DNA of 6,992 nt from CALJUZ01 sp003387805 (GCA_937975235.1 CALJUZ010000017.1:1-6992); one strand, 5' to 3'. Numbered from the stretch's first letter, positions 1-6,257 are shown. Program-made: numbers and translations. Notes: a model not told the origin generated them from the letters alone.

Positions 1-28
1 CGGCGGCGAAACCGCAGCCCCCGCGGCG

Positions 29-81
29 AGGAAGTGCCCCCTTCGCCACCGAAATATAGGCGTGGGGATGGGGCACGCTTC
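29..81 (+). promoter_or_regulatory. Possible structured leader of pduL
   Basis: The stretch holds an inverted repeat, GTGCCCC (34-40) with GGGGCAC (70-76), extended by GAA (31-33) with TTC (79-81) across a two-base bulge, and an inner pair CGCC (44-47) with GGCG (59-62). An alternative pairing, CCCTTC (39-44) with GAAGGG (88-93), would cover the pduL ribosome site and shares bases 39-40 with the first stem, so the two folds compete. The order of blocks (AGGA, CCCCCTTC, A-rich, GGCG, GGGG, TG) resembles the leader of the recombinase gene on the other strand. No known riboswitch class is recognised, and no clear promoter is visible in bases 1-60. Confidence 0.35.
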
Positions 82-86
82 CATCC

Positions 87-95
87 GGAAGGGAG
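87..95 (+). promoter_or_regulatory. Ribosome binding site that fixes the pduL start
   Basis: GGAAGGGAG lies eight bases before ATG 104 and is the only good Shine-Dalgarno match among the possible in-frame starts (62, 68, 104). Its GAAGGG (88-93) is exactly complementary to CCCTTC at 39-44 in the leader, so the site could be masked in the mRNA. The masking is inference. Confidence 0.7.
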
Positions 96-103
96 CTGCT
101 GTC

Positions 104-724
104 ATGGCTGCGGAAGAAATCTTGGGCCGGGTGCCCGTGGGCGTGTCGGGCCGCCACGTGCACGTGTCCCGGGAAGCGCTGGAGATTTTGTTCGGCCCGG
201 GCTATGAGCTGACGAAAGTGCGGGACTTGTCTCAGCCGGGGCAGTTTGCCGCGGCGGAAACGGTGACCATCGTGGGGCCGAAGCGCGCCCTGGAAAACGT
301 CCGCATTCTGGGTCCGGCCCGATCGCTGACACAAGTGGAGATTTCCAGGACCGACGGCTTCACCTTGGGCGTGCATCCGCCGGTGCGCCTCTCGGGCGAT
401 ATCGAGGGGACGCCGGGCATCACCATCGTGGGGCCGCGCGGCGAACTTCACATTAATGAAGGCTTGATCGTCGCGGCGCGCCACATTCACATGACGCCCG
501 ACGACGCGGCGCGGTTCGGCGTCGTGGACGGCGAGCTGGTGGCGGTGCGAGCCGACACGGCGCGCCCGGTGGTGTTCCGCGACGTGGTCGTGCGGGTGCG
601 GAACGATTTCGCGCTGGATTTCCACATCGACACCGACGAGGCCAACGCCGCGTTCCTCACCACCGGCGACGTGGCCACGGTGCTGCGCCAAACGCCGCGG
701 AAGGGGAAGGAGGCCGGCCGGTGA
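104..724 (+). CDS. pduL: PduL-type phosphate propanoyltransferase / phosphotransacetylase
   Basis: This enzyme moves an acyl group between coenzyme A and inorganic phosphate (acetyl- or propanoyl-CoA to the acyl-phosphate), usually feeding an acetate or propionate kinase. The 206-residue product has the two halves typical of the family. The first carries VGVSGRHVHVS with His18 and His20, and TQVEISRTD with Glu79. The second carries AARHIHM with His127 and His129, and FHIDTDEANAA with His174. These match the known metal-binding residues of PduL. Only about ten residues precede the core, so there is no microcompartment-targeting extension, and no shell genes are nearby; a housekeeping cytosolic role is likelier than a microcompartment role. 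I chose ATG 104 because GGAAGGGAG (87-95) sits eight bases upstream. The frame is open further up, with GTG 62 and ATG 68 as weaker starts lacking a good ribosome site. The natural acyl substrate cannot be read from sequence. Confidence 0.93.
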   Translation: MAAEEILGRVPVGVSGRHVHVSREALEILFGPGYELTKVRDLSQPGQFAAAETVTIVGPKRALENVRILGPARSLTQVEISRTDGFTLGVHPPVRLSGDIEGTPGITIVGPRGELHINEGLIVAARHIHMTPDDAARFGVVDGELVAVRADTARPVVFRDVVVRVRNDFALDFHIDTDEANAAFLTTGDVATVLRQTPRKGKEAGR

Positions 725-729
725 GGCGG

Positions 730-743
730 GGCGCCCGGGCGCC
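730..743 (+). repeat. 14-base perfect palindrome, copy 1 (pduL-cca gap)
   Basis: GGCGCCCGGGCGCC reads the same on both strands. An identical copy lies at 1996-2009, inside the last codons of cca, so the two copies bracket the gene. There is no T-run, so it does not look like a normal terminator. In DNA this rich in G and C, chance is a real possibility. Confidence 0.5.
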
Positions 744-767
744 GGGGGCCGGCTTCCTGCCACGCCC

Positions 768-2015
768 ATGAAGCCACTGTCCGTTCCCGGTTACGTTGCA
801 TCCATCTGCGCCGTGCTCAAAGACGCCGGCTACGAGGCCTACGCCGTAGGCGGGGGCGTGCGCGACGCGCTCTTGGGCCGCGCTCCCAAAGACTGGGACG
901 TGGCCACCAGCGCGCCGCCCGAGGAGGTGCAGCGGCTCTTCCCGCGCACGGTGCCCACGGGCATCGAGTTCGGCACGGTCACGGTGCTGATGAACGGCCA
1001 CGCCGTGGAGGTGACGACCTTCCGCGGCGAAAGCGGCTACTACGACGGCCGGCACCCCGAGTCGGTGCACTTCATCGGCAGCATCGAAGACGATCTGGTG
1101 CGGCGGGATTTCACCATCAACGCCATCGCGTACGACCCGCAGACGAACACGGTCGTCGACCCCCATAACGGGCGGTCGGACCTGGCCCAGCGGCTCATTC
1201 GCGCCGTGGGCGATCCGAACGAGCGGTTCCGGGAGGACGGCCTGCGGGTGCTGCGGGCCGTGCGCCTGGCGGTGGAACTCCGCTTTTTCATCGAACCCGA
1301 GACGAAAAAGGCCATGCGCCGCCACGGCGGCAAGCTGCTGCAAATCAGCCGGGAGCGCATCGGCCAGGAATGGCGCCGCATGCTGGCGGCGCCCGAGGCG
1401 GCCCGGGGCCTGGCCATGCTGAGCGAGCTGGAGCTGCTGCCGTACGTGCTGCCGGCACCGGCGGGGCAGGCGCCTTCCGCGGCCCGGATCGTGCGCACCA
1501 TCGCGGCCCTCGACCGCGCGCCCGGCGGCAGCCTGGCCGTCAAGACGGCCCTCGTGCTGTACGGGCTGGGCGGCGCCGAGCTGGACGAGTACTGGCTCCG
1601 ACAACTGGTCTACCCGAGGCGGGTGATGCGGGAGACGCTCCACATCGTCCGCTTCATGCGAGCCTTCAACCCGGACCAGCTGAAAGACGACGCCGCGCTG
1701 CGCCGGTTCATGAGCACTCTGGGCAGGCCCTTCGCGGCCGGGTTTTTCGAGGCGTGGCGGGCGTGGCGCTCGGGCAAGCAGGCGCGCCTTTTGCAGGAGC
1801 GCGCCGCCCGCATTCTACGGCGCGGCGACGCTTTGGCTCCGGCGGAGCTGGCCGTGGACGGCCACGACGTCCGCCAGGCTTTGCCGGACGCGGCGGGCCG
1901 CGAGATCGGAGAGGCGCTGCAGGATCTTCTCGACCACGTCCTGCAGCACCCCGAGGACAACAACCGGGAACGCCTGCTGGCGCTGCTGGCGGCGCGGCGC
2001 CCGGGCGCCCGTTAG
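768..2015 (+). CDS. cca: CCA-adding tRNA nucleotidyltransferase
   Basis: This enzyme adds or repairs the 3'-terminal CCA of tRNAs from CTP and ATP without a nucleic acid template. The 415-residue protein is a class II nucleotidyltransferase with all head and neck motifs: GGGVRD (28-33), catalytic Asp42 and Asp44 in DWD, PTGIEFGTVTV and EVTTFR (63-86), RRDFTINA (112-119), and EDGLRVLRAVR (156-166), the family's EDxxR nucleotide-selecting motif. An RNA-binding middle and a C-terminal segment (about 362-407, including GREIGEALQDLL) match the Gram-positive CCA enzyme tail. No HD phosphohydrolase domain is present. The PTGIEFGTVTV and VEVTTFR blocks fit CCA enzymes better than poly(A) polymerase I; a CC-only or A-only enzyme cannot be excluded. 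ATG 768 has no clear Shine-Dalgarno, but no other start exists upstream in frame and the length is normal. It follows pduL by 43 bases, probably in one transcript. Confidence 0.95.
   Translation: MKPLSVPGYVASICAVLKDAGYEAYAVGGGVRDALLGRAPKDWDVATSAPPEEVQRLFPRTVPTGIEFGTVTVLMNGHAVEVTTFRGESGYYDGRHPESVHFIGSIEDDLVRRDFTINAIAYDPQTNTVVDPHNGRSDLAQRLIRAVGDPNERFREDGLRVLRAVRLAVELRFFIEPETKKAMRRHGGKLLQISRERIGQEWRRMLAAPEAARGLAMLSELELLPYVLPAPAGQAPSAARIVRTIAALDRAPGGSLAVKTALVLYGLGGAELDEYWLRQLVYPRRVMRETLHIVRFMRAFNPDQLKDDAALRRFMSTLGRPFAAGFFEAWRAWRSGKQARLLQERAARILRRGDALAPAELAVDGHDVRQALPDAAGREIGEALQDLLDHVLQHPEDNNRERLLALLAARRPGAR
1996..2009 (+). repeat. 14-base perfect palindrome, copy 2 (end of cca)
   Basis: This is the same GGCGCCCGGGCGCC as at 730-743. 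It encodes the terminal residues (around RRPGA) of the CCA enzyme and ends four bases before the stop codon TAG at 2013-2015. It could fold as a tight hairpin at the 3' ends of both convergent transcripts, but no T-run follows in either direction. Confidence 0.5.
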
Positions 2016-2866
2016 TATTGCGCCAGGCTGCCGCTCTTGCGGGCTTTGCGCTCCATGCGGCTGAAGACGACCACGCCGAGAACCACGCACGCGGCCGCGT
2101 TGAGCACCGCCGCCAAGAGGCGCCCGGTCCCCAGATCCGTCAAGAACGTTCCCTGCGTCATGGCCTCGTTGAGCAGCCGGCTGACCAGGGACAGGGGCAG
2201 CAGCGCCACCACGGGCCCCGGCAGCAGCGCCGGCGCGCCGATCAGCGCCAGCAAGATCCACTGGAAAAACAGGAGCAGCGCATCGATGCGTTTGTACACC
2301 AGCGCGAGGCCCGCCACGGCGAAGCCGATGCCGTAGGCGGTGGCCGTCGCCAGCAGCAGCAGCGGCACGATGGTCACGAGGTCGATGGTCAGCTGGCGCC
2401 CCGTCGTCAGCAGCATCGCGGCCAGGATGACGCCCGACATGATGAGGTTCGTGACCGTGGTGGACGCCGTCTCGAAAAACGCCGCCCACCGAAAGCCCAC
2501 CGGCGTCATCATCAGCTGCTCCAGCGTGCCCAGCCGGGCCTCGTTCATGATGCTGTAGGCCAGTTCGGAATGACTGGACAGCGCCAAAAACCACAAGAAA
2601 AAGCCGACGATGGTCGCGTCCAGCGTGTCTCCCAAGGCGACGGGCGAGCCGCCCACGAAGCCGGCGATGCCGCGCGCGCCGAAAAAGACCACGAGGAACA
2701 AGACGTACACGTTGATGAGCTGGGTCAGCGTGTTGAAGGCGTAGCGCTTGAGCATGATGATGTTGCGGTTCCACATCGCGACGGCCACCGCGGACAGCCC
2801 GGAGGGGACGGGAGACCCCGGCGCCTCGGACGCGGCCACCCTCGGGTCAACCTCCAAGCCTTTCAT
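2012..2866 (-). CDS. ABC-2 type exporter, membrane permease subunit
   Basis: This is the membrane half of an ABC exporter and partners the ATPase gene just upstream. The 284-residue protein has a soluble N-terminus of about 40 residues and then roughly six hydrophobic segments (near 46-63, 83-99, 131-153, 162-190, 195-214 and 248-268). The stretch EARLGTLEQLMMTPVG (109-124), between the second and third segments, is the conserved ABC-2 cytoplasmic signature thought to touch the ATPase. It ends in a basic tail. ATG 2866 overlaps the ATPase stop (ATGA, four bases) and has a perfect AAGGAGGT at 2873-2880, six bases away, so start and coupled translation are well supported. Its TAA stop (2012-2014) overlaps the cca stop on the opposite strand. 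The substrate is not readable; drug, lipid or polysaccharide exporters all share this architecture. Confidence 0.9.
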   Translation of the reverse strand: MKGLEVDPRVAASEAPGSPVPSGLSAVAVAMWNRNIIMLKRYAFNTLTQLINVYVLFLVVFFGARGIAGFVGGSPVALGDTLDATIVGFFLWFLALSSHSELAYSIMNEARLGTLEQLMMTPVGFRWAAFFETASTTVTNLIMSGVILAAMLLTTGRQLTIDLVTIVPLLLLATATAYGIGFAVAGLALVYKRIDALLLFFQWILLALIGAPALLPGPVVALLPLSLVSRLLNEAMTQGTFLTDLGTGRLLAAVLNAAACVVLGVVVFSRMERKARKSGSLAQY

Positions 2867-3843
2867 CGCGCGACCTCCTTCACCGCTGCGCTTTCGCCTT
2901 GCGTCACCCGCAGGAACACTTGCGCCAGGTCGGGTTCGGAGCGGGAAATCCCCGCCAGCGCCAGGCCGGACGAGCGCAGCACGTCGATCATGTCGTAGAG
3001 CTGACCGGCATCGGCCACCGTCGCGTCGAACCGCGTCTCGCCGCCTTCGGTCTGCCAGTCGCTTATGACGAATCTCTCCTCCAGGCGACGGCGCACGTCG
3101 TCGCCGGCCGCGCCCGCCAGCCGGATGGTGTACGCCTCGGTGCGAAACAGCGCCATCAAATTGGCCACTTGGTCATCCACCACGACGCGGCCGCGCTGGA
3201 CGATGATGACCCGCTGGCACAAGTCCCGCACCACGTCCATGTCGTGGCTGGACAGCACGATAGTGCGGTGATGATCCGCGGCCAGCTGCTTCAGCTCGTG
3301 GCGGAGCGTGTAAGACGCGTGGAGGTCCAGCCCCAGCGTGGGCTCGTCGAGGAACAGAACCGGCGTCTCCCGGGCGAACGCGCAGGCGACGGCCACCTTT
3401 TGCTTCATGCCCGTGGACAGCTCGTTGACCGGCGTGGTGGCTTTCTCGGTCAAGCCGAACCGCTCGATGAGCTCGTCGTGAAAGGCCCGCCGGCGGCGGG
3501 GGCTGATCCCTTGCAGGCCGGCGAAGAAGGCCAGGTTTTCGCGCACCGTCATGCGCCAGTACGTGTTGCGGGCGCCTTCGAGGACCGCGGACACCAAGCG
3601 GTACATTTCGTTGCGCCGCTGCGAGAAGTCTTCCCCGAACAGGCGCACCGCGCCCGCGTCGGGCTCCACCAGCCGCAGAATGCACTTGATGAGCGTCGTT
3701 TTGCCGGCGCCGTTGGGGCCCAGCAGCCCCAGGATTTCGCCGGGCTGCACCGAGAACGACACGTCGTCGACGGCCACCAGCGCTTTGCCGCCGGAGCCGT
3801 ACGTCTTGCGCATGCCCTCGACGTCCAGCGCCGCTTCCACCAC
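2863..3843 (-). CDS. ABC-2 type exporter, ATP-binding subunit
   Basis: This cytoplasmic ATPase drives the exporter. In the 326-residue form it shows Walker A GPNGAGKT (42-49), the signature LSTGM (142-146), Walker B VLFLDE (162-167), a D-loop GLD (171-173) and H-loop His200 in SSHD. A C-terminal domain of about 90 residues with the DLAQVFLRV end follows, as in drug- and NodI-type ABC-2 ATPases. Where the Q-loop glutamine is expected there is VLEGARNTYW (about 87-96), with no glutamine; related ABC-2 ATPases have similar text, so I do not call it inactive. The longest frame starts at GTG 3861, but that codon has no ribosome site. GGAGGTG at 3853-3859 lies nine bases before GTG 3843, so I prefer 3843; GTG 3840 is also possible. 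The stop overlaps the permease start by four bases. A promoter is visible upstream at 3898-3926. Confidence 0.92.
   Translation of the reverse strand: MVEAALDVEGMRKTYGSGGKALVAVDDVSFSVQPGEILGLLGPNGAGKTTLIKCILRLVEPDAGAVRLFGEDFSQRRNEMYRLVSAVLEGARNTYWRMTVRENLAFFAGLQGISPRRRRAFHDELIERFGLTEKATTPVNELSTGMKQKVAVACAFARETPVLFLDEPTLGLDLHASYTLRHELKQLAADHHRTIVLSSHDMDVVRDLCQRVIIVQRGRVVVDDQVANLMALFRTEAYTIRLAGAAGDDVRRRLEERFVISDWQTEGGETRFDATVADAGQLYDMIDVLRSSGLALAGISRSEPDLAQVFLRVTQGESAAVKEVAR
2873..2880 (-). promoter_or_regulatory. Consensus ribosome binding site of the ABC permease gene
   Basis: Read on the minus strand this is AAGGAGGT followed by six bases and ATG 2866. It lies inside the 3' end of the ATPase gene and decides the permease start in favour of 2866 over the internal ATG at codon 31. 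Confidence 0.8.
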
Positions 3844-3852
3844 GGCAGGCGC

Positions 3853-3859
3853 CACCTCC
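3853..3859 (-). promoter_or_regulatory. Ribosome binding site favouring GTG 3843 for the ABC ATPase
   Basis: On the minus strand GGAGGTG is followed by nine bases and GTG 3843. It overlaps the alternative start GTG 3861, which itself has only a weak AGAG two bases upstream. The choice affects only six residues. Confidence 0.55.
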
Positions 3860-3897
3860 ACGGCTCTGCATCAACTAACTCAACCTGATACGTTAAT

Positions 3898-3926
3898 TTT
3901 TTAACATCCCATCTTGAATTTGTCAA
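3898..3926 (-). promoter_or_regulatory. Sigma-A-like promoter of the ABC exporter operon
   Basis: Read on the minus strand: a perfect -35 box TTGACA (3921-3926), exactly 17 bases, then TAAAAA (3898-3903; four of six to TATAAT). It sits in the only clearly AT-rich pocket of this part of the window, and a start near 3891 would give a leader of about 45 bases. The -35 box lies across the TGA stop (3923-3925) of the recombinase gene. Two small inverted repeats overlap the boxes, TTGA-N5-TCAA (3914-3926) and GTTAA-N4-TTAAC (3892-3905), and could be operator half-sites; no regulator gene is adjacent. Confidence 0.6.
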
Positions 3927-4825
3927 CTGTAGTCGAGCTTTTCGATTTGCTGCTTCAGGCGCTTGTTGACAACGTGGGTGTAGCGCTGCGTCGTCGCGAT
4001 GGACTCGTGCCCCAGCAGCTCCTGGATGGAGCGCAGATCCGCGTCGCGCTCCAGCAGCTGCGTCGCCACCGTGTGGCGCAGCTTGTGCGCGCTGACGGCG
4101 TCCCGCTGGATGCCGGCGGCCTGCGCGATGCGCTTGACCAGGTAGTGCACGCCGTTGCGGGTGATGGCGTATCCCCGCCGGCTGCGGAAAAGGCGGCGGG
4201 GGAGAGGGCACTTGGGGTTCACTTTGCGCTGGGGCAAGTAGCGCTGGATGGCCTCGGCCAGCTCGGCCCGCATGGGCACGACCCGCTCTTTCGCGCCTTT
4301 GCCGTACAGCACGATGCTGCCCGTCTCGAAATCCACGTTCTGGACGTTGAGCTCCACCAGCTCGCCCAGCCGGCAGCCGGTATATAGGAACATGGAGAAG
4401 ATGGCCTTGTCCCGCACCGGGTCGGGGCCGTGCTTTTCGGCGGCCTCCAAGAACCGGCGCGCCTCGGCCGCGGACAAAAACAGCGGCTGCTTGCGGGGCA
4501 CCTTCGGCGGCCGCAGCTTGACGGTGGGGTCGTCGTCGATGAGGCCGCTGTCCAGCAAGTAGCGGTAAAACCCCCGCAGCGCGCTGAGTTTCCGCGCCCG
4601 CGTGATGTGGACATTGTCCCGCTCCTCCTGCAAGTGCCGGTTGAATTCCCTGAGCAGGTAAATGTCCACCGCGTCCAGCTCGGTGCCTCTTTCTTCCAGG
4701 AAACGCAGAAACACGCGCAGATCGTGCAAGTACGCGTCCGCGGTCCGGGCCGAGAAGCCCTTTTCGGTGATGAGATAGTTGTAGTAATCCTGGATCCACG
4801 GATGGGGAAACCGCGCTCCGCCCAT
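3923..4825 (-). CDS. Xer-type tyrosine recombinase / integrase
   Basis: This protein cuts and rejoins DNA at specific sites through a phosphotyrosine intermediate. In the 300-residue form (the usual XerC/XerD length) an N-terminal SAM-like DNA-binding domain (about 8-95) precedes the catalytic domain (about 115-292). The full active site is present: Arg152 in TGCRLGEL, Lys176 in GKGAKE, His247 and Arg250 in AHKLRH, His273 in LLGHE and Tyr282 in RYTH. ATG 4825 is chosen because AAGGGGTG (4831-4838) lies just upstream and the length then fits the family. The frame extends to GTG 4918, adding 31 Arg/Pro-rich residues that look like translated leader. Chromosome-dimer resolution (XerC/D) or a XerD-like integrase are the likely roles; no phage genes or repeat pair accompany it. 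It follows the MFS gene by 111 bases, with structured RNA between. I give no symbol because XerC and XerD cannot be told apart here. Confidence 0.92.
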   Translation of the reverse strand: MGGARFPHPWIQDYYNYLITEKGFSARTADAYLHDLRVFLRFLEERGTELDAVDIYLLREFNRHLQEERDNVHITRARKLSALRGFYRYLLDSGLIDDDPTVKLRPPKVPRKQPLFLSAAEARRFLEAAEKHGPDPVRDKAIFSMFLYTGCRLGELVELNVQNVDFETGSIVLYGKGAKERVVPMRAELAEAIQRYLPQRKVNPKCPLPRRLFRSRRGYAITRNGVHYLVKRIAQAAGIQRDAVSAHKLRHTVATQLLERDADLRSIQELLGHESIATTQRYTHVVNKRLKQQIEKLDYS

Positions 4826-4830
4826 GCCAA

Positions 4831-4875
4831 CACCCCTTCGCCGACTCTTTTTCTGCGGACGGGGAAGGGGGTCCT
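4831..4875 (-). promoter_or_regulatory. Possible structured leader masking the recombinase ribosome site
   Basis: On the minus strand the leader reads AGGACCCCCTTC, then an A-rich centre (CAGAAAAAGAG), then TCGGCGAAGGGGTG just before ATG 4825. CCCCTTC (minus strand, from plus 4864-4870) is exactly complementary to GAAGGGG (from plus 4833-4839), and the latter contains the Shine-Dalgarno. An inner CCG/CGG pair is possible. Folding would therefore hide the ribosome site. The block order resembles the pduL leader at 29-72. This is a structural inference from pairing by eye; no known RNA family is recognised. Confidence 0.35.
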
Positions 4876-4903
4876 GCCGGCGGGAAGCGGCCCGCCGCGC
4901 AGG
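4873..4903 (-). other. Strong GC hairpin between the MFS and recombinase genes
   Basis: CCTGC-CGGCGGG (4873-4884) pairs with CCCGCCG-C-GCAGG (4891-4903): twelve base pairs, one bulged C at 4898, and a six-base loop. It lies about 33 bases past the MFS stop and just before the recombinase leader. No T-run follows on the minus strand, so it is not a standard intrinsic terminator. It may stabilise the 3' end of the MFS transcript, weaken read-through, or be part of the recombinase leader. Confidence 0.5.
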
Positions 4904-4936
4904 CACGGGACGACGCACGGCCGCCCTGGTGCAGGT

Positions 4937-6223
4937 CTATTGCCGGTGGCGCCCTGTGGCCGCATGCGGCGGGCCCAGGCGGCTGCGCAGCCCGATGTAG
5001 AGCGCCCACGCCGCGCACCCGGCGCCGAGGCCGAGGAAGCTCGCGCCGTACCCGAAGGCCTCGGTGGTCAGGCCCAGCACAAAGGCGCCGACGCCCATGC
5101 CCACGTCGACGGCGCTCTCCTGCAAGGCGAACACGATGCCCGTGCGCCGAGGGGACGCGTGTTCGGCCATCATGGAGCCCAGCACGATGATATTGCCCGT
5201 GAAGCCGAATCCCGCCAGCACCGCGCTGAGCATGGCCGGGACGACGGACGGAAAAGCCGTCAGCAGGACGACGCCGGCGCTGTAGACCAGAAACATGGGG
5301 AAGAGGGCCTTCACGCGGCCCAGCCGGTCGGACAGCGCCCCGCCGGCCAAACCGCCGGCCACGCCCGCCACCGACAGCACCGTGAAGTACACCCCGTGGT
5401 GGCCGACGCCCGCCGCCTGGCCGAACAACGGCACGAACGTCAGGATGGAGCCCTGGGCCATGGCCAGCACGGCTGCCGTCAGCGCGGCGAAGCGGGACCA
5501 GTAAGGGTCCAGCACTTCCCGCCACGGTCCGAGGCCGCGTACCGGCCGCCGGTCGGCCGGGGCCGCCGCGGCCGGATCCCGAACAGGCGAGCGGTCTTCC
5601 TGCAGCAACACGCTGACGGCCACGCCCACGGCCCCTACGATGAAACAGACGAAAAACACCGCGGCAAAGCCGCTGCTTCCGGCCAGCGCGATGGCCACGG
5701 GCGGGCCCACGGCGGCGCCCAGCGATTTGAAGGCGCCGGCCAGTCCCAAGCCCGTGGCCCGCATATCCGGCGGGCTCAAGTCCACCGCCAGGGCGCTGGA
5801 CGCGCTGATGAAGGCCGCCGGCCCCACGGCCTGCAGCACGCGCACGACGGCCACCTCGGACACCGAGTCCGACAGCCACAACCCGGCCGCCGCCAGCGCG
5901 AAGGCCGCGTTGCCGATGATGAGCGGCGGCCGCCGGCCGATGTTGTCCGTCATGGGCCCGAAGACGAAGCGAAACGCCACGGCGGCCAGCAGCCCGATGC
6001 TGGACAGCAGCCCCGCGTGAAAGGCGCTGCCGCCGACCTCAACCACGTAGAGGGGAAGAGCCGTCAGCGCCACGTACAGGTTGAACATGCCCGTGAAGCT
6101 GACGACCAGCAACAGTTTCATGTTCCGGCCGGCGGCCAGGCGCGCCACGTTTTTCAGTCCGATTCGCCTCCGACCGTCTATTTGTCCGCCGGAGGGCGAC
6201 TTCCTGCTGGACGGAGCGCTCAC
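4937..6223 (-). CDS. Major facilitator superfamily transporter, efflux-like
   Basis: This is a membrane transporter that moves small molecules by coupling to an ion gradient, most like the MFS_1 efflux group. The 428-residue protein has about twelve hydrophobic segments in two halves joined by a Pro/Ala/Arg-rich cytoplasmic loop (about 208-236). The MFS loop 2-3 motif appears in both halves: GPMTDNIGRR (89-98) with Asp93, and GALSDRLGR (295-303) with Asp299. GAAVGPPVAIAL (169-180) resembles the antiporter motif of the fifth helix, supporting export. Drug or sugar substrates cannot be told apart. GTG 6223 directly follows an in-frame TAA. TAAGGAG upstream is only two bases from it, unusually close; ATG at codon 35, just before the first membrane segment, is the alternative. 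It is read toward the recombinase, and a promoter candidate lies at 6258-6286. Confidence 0.9.
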   Translation of the reverse strand: MSAPSSRKSPSGGQIDGRRRIGLKNVARLAAGRNMKLLLVVSFTGMFNLYVALTALPLYVVEVGGSAFHAGLLSSIGLLAAVAFRFVFGPMTDNIGRRPPLIIGNAAFALAAAGLWLSDSVSEVAVVRVLQAVGPAAFISASSALAVDLSPPDMRATGLGLAGAFKSLGAAVGPPVAIALAGSSGFAAVFFVCFIVGAVGVAVSVLLQEDRSPVRDPAAAAPADRRPVRGLGPWREVLDPYWSRFAALTAAVLAMAQGSILTFVPLFGQAAGVGHHGVYFTVLSVAGVAGGLAGGALSDRLGRVKALFPMFLVYSAGVVLLTAFPSVVPAMLSAVLAGFGFTGNIIVLGSMMAEHASPRRTGIVFALQESAVDVGMGVGAFVLGLTTEAFGYGASFLGLGAGCAAWALYIGLRSRLGPPHAATGRHRQ

Positions 6224-6257
6224 AACTCCTTACAACATCGCGGGTTTTGCCGCCGTT

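Noticed and set aside
3..59. Short frame ending in TAG at 57-59 that could be the tail of an upstream gene.
   Set aside because: Only 18 codons are visible, they are Pro/Ala/Arg-rich, and they overlap the proposed pduL leader; nothing identifies it as coding.
62..103. pduL starting at GTG 62 or ATG 68.
   Set aside because: Neither has a good ribosome site, while ATG 104 has GGAAGGGAG at ideal distance and gives the usual family N-terminus.
104..2015. A bacterial microcompartment or propanediol locus suggested by pduL.
   Set aside because: No shell, diol dehydratase or aldehyde dehydrogenase genes are present, and PduL has no targeting extension.
1370..2998. Long plus-strand frame of 542 codons.
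   Set aside because: It is out of frame with cca and antisense to the ABC genes, and its translation is Arg/Ala/Gly-rich without motifs; it is a shadow caused by high GC.
3871..3898. Possible dif or attachment site in the AT-rich gap beside the recombinase gene (ATACGTTAATT resembles one Xer half-site).
   Set aside because: The second half-site at the required spacing does not match, and the pocket is better explained as a promoter.
3549..5879. Minus-strand frame of 776 codons spanning the MFS and recombinase genes.
   Set aside because: It is in a different frame from the recognised MFS, recombinase and ATPase genes and has low-complexity translation; a shadow.
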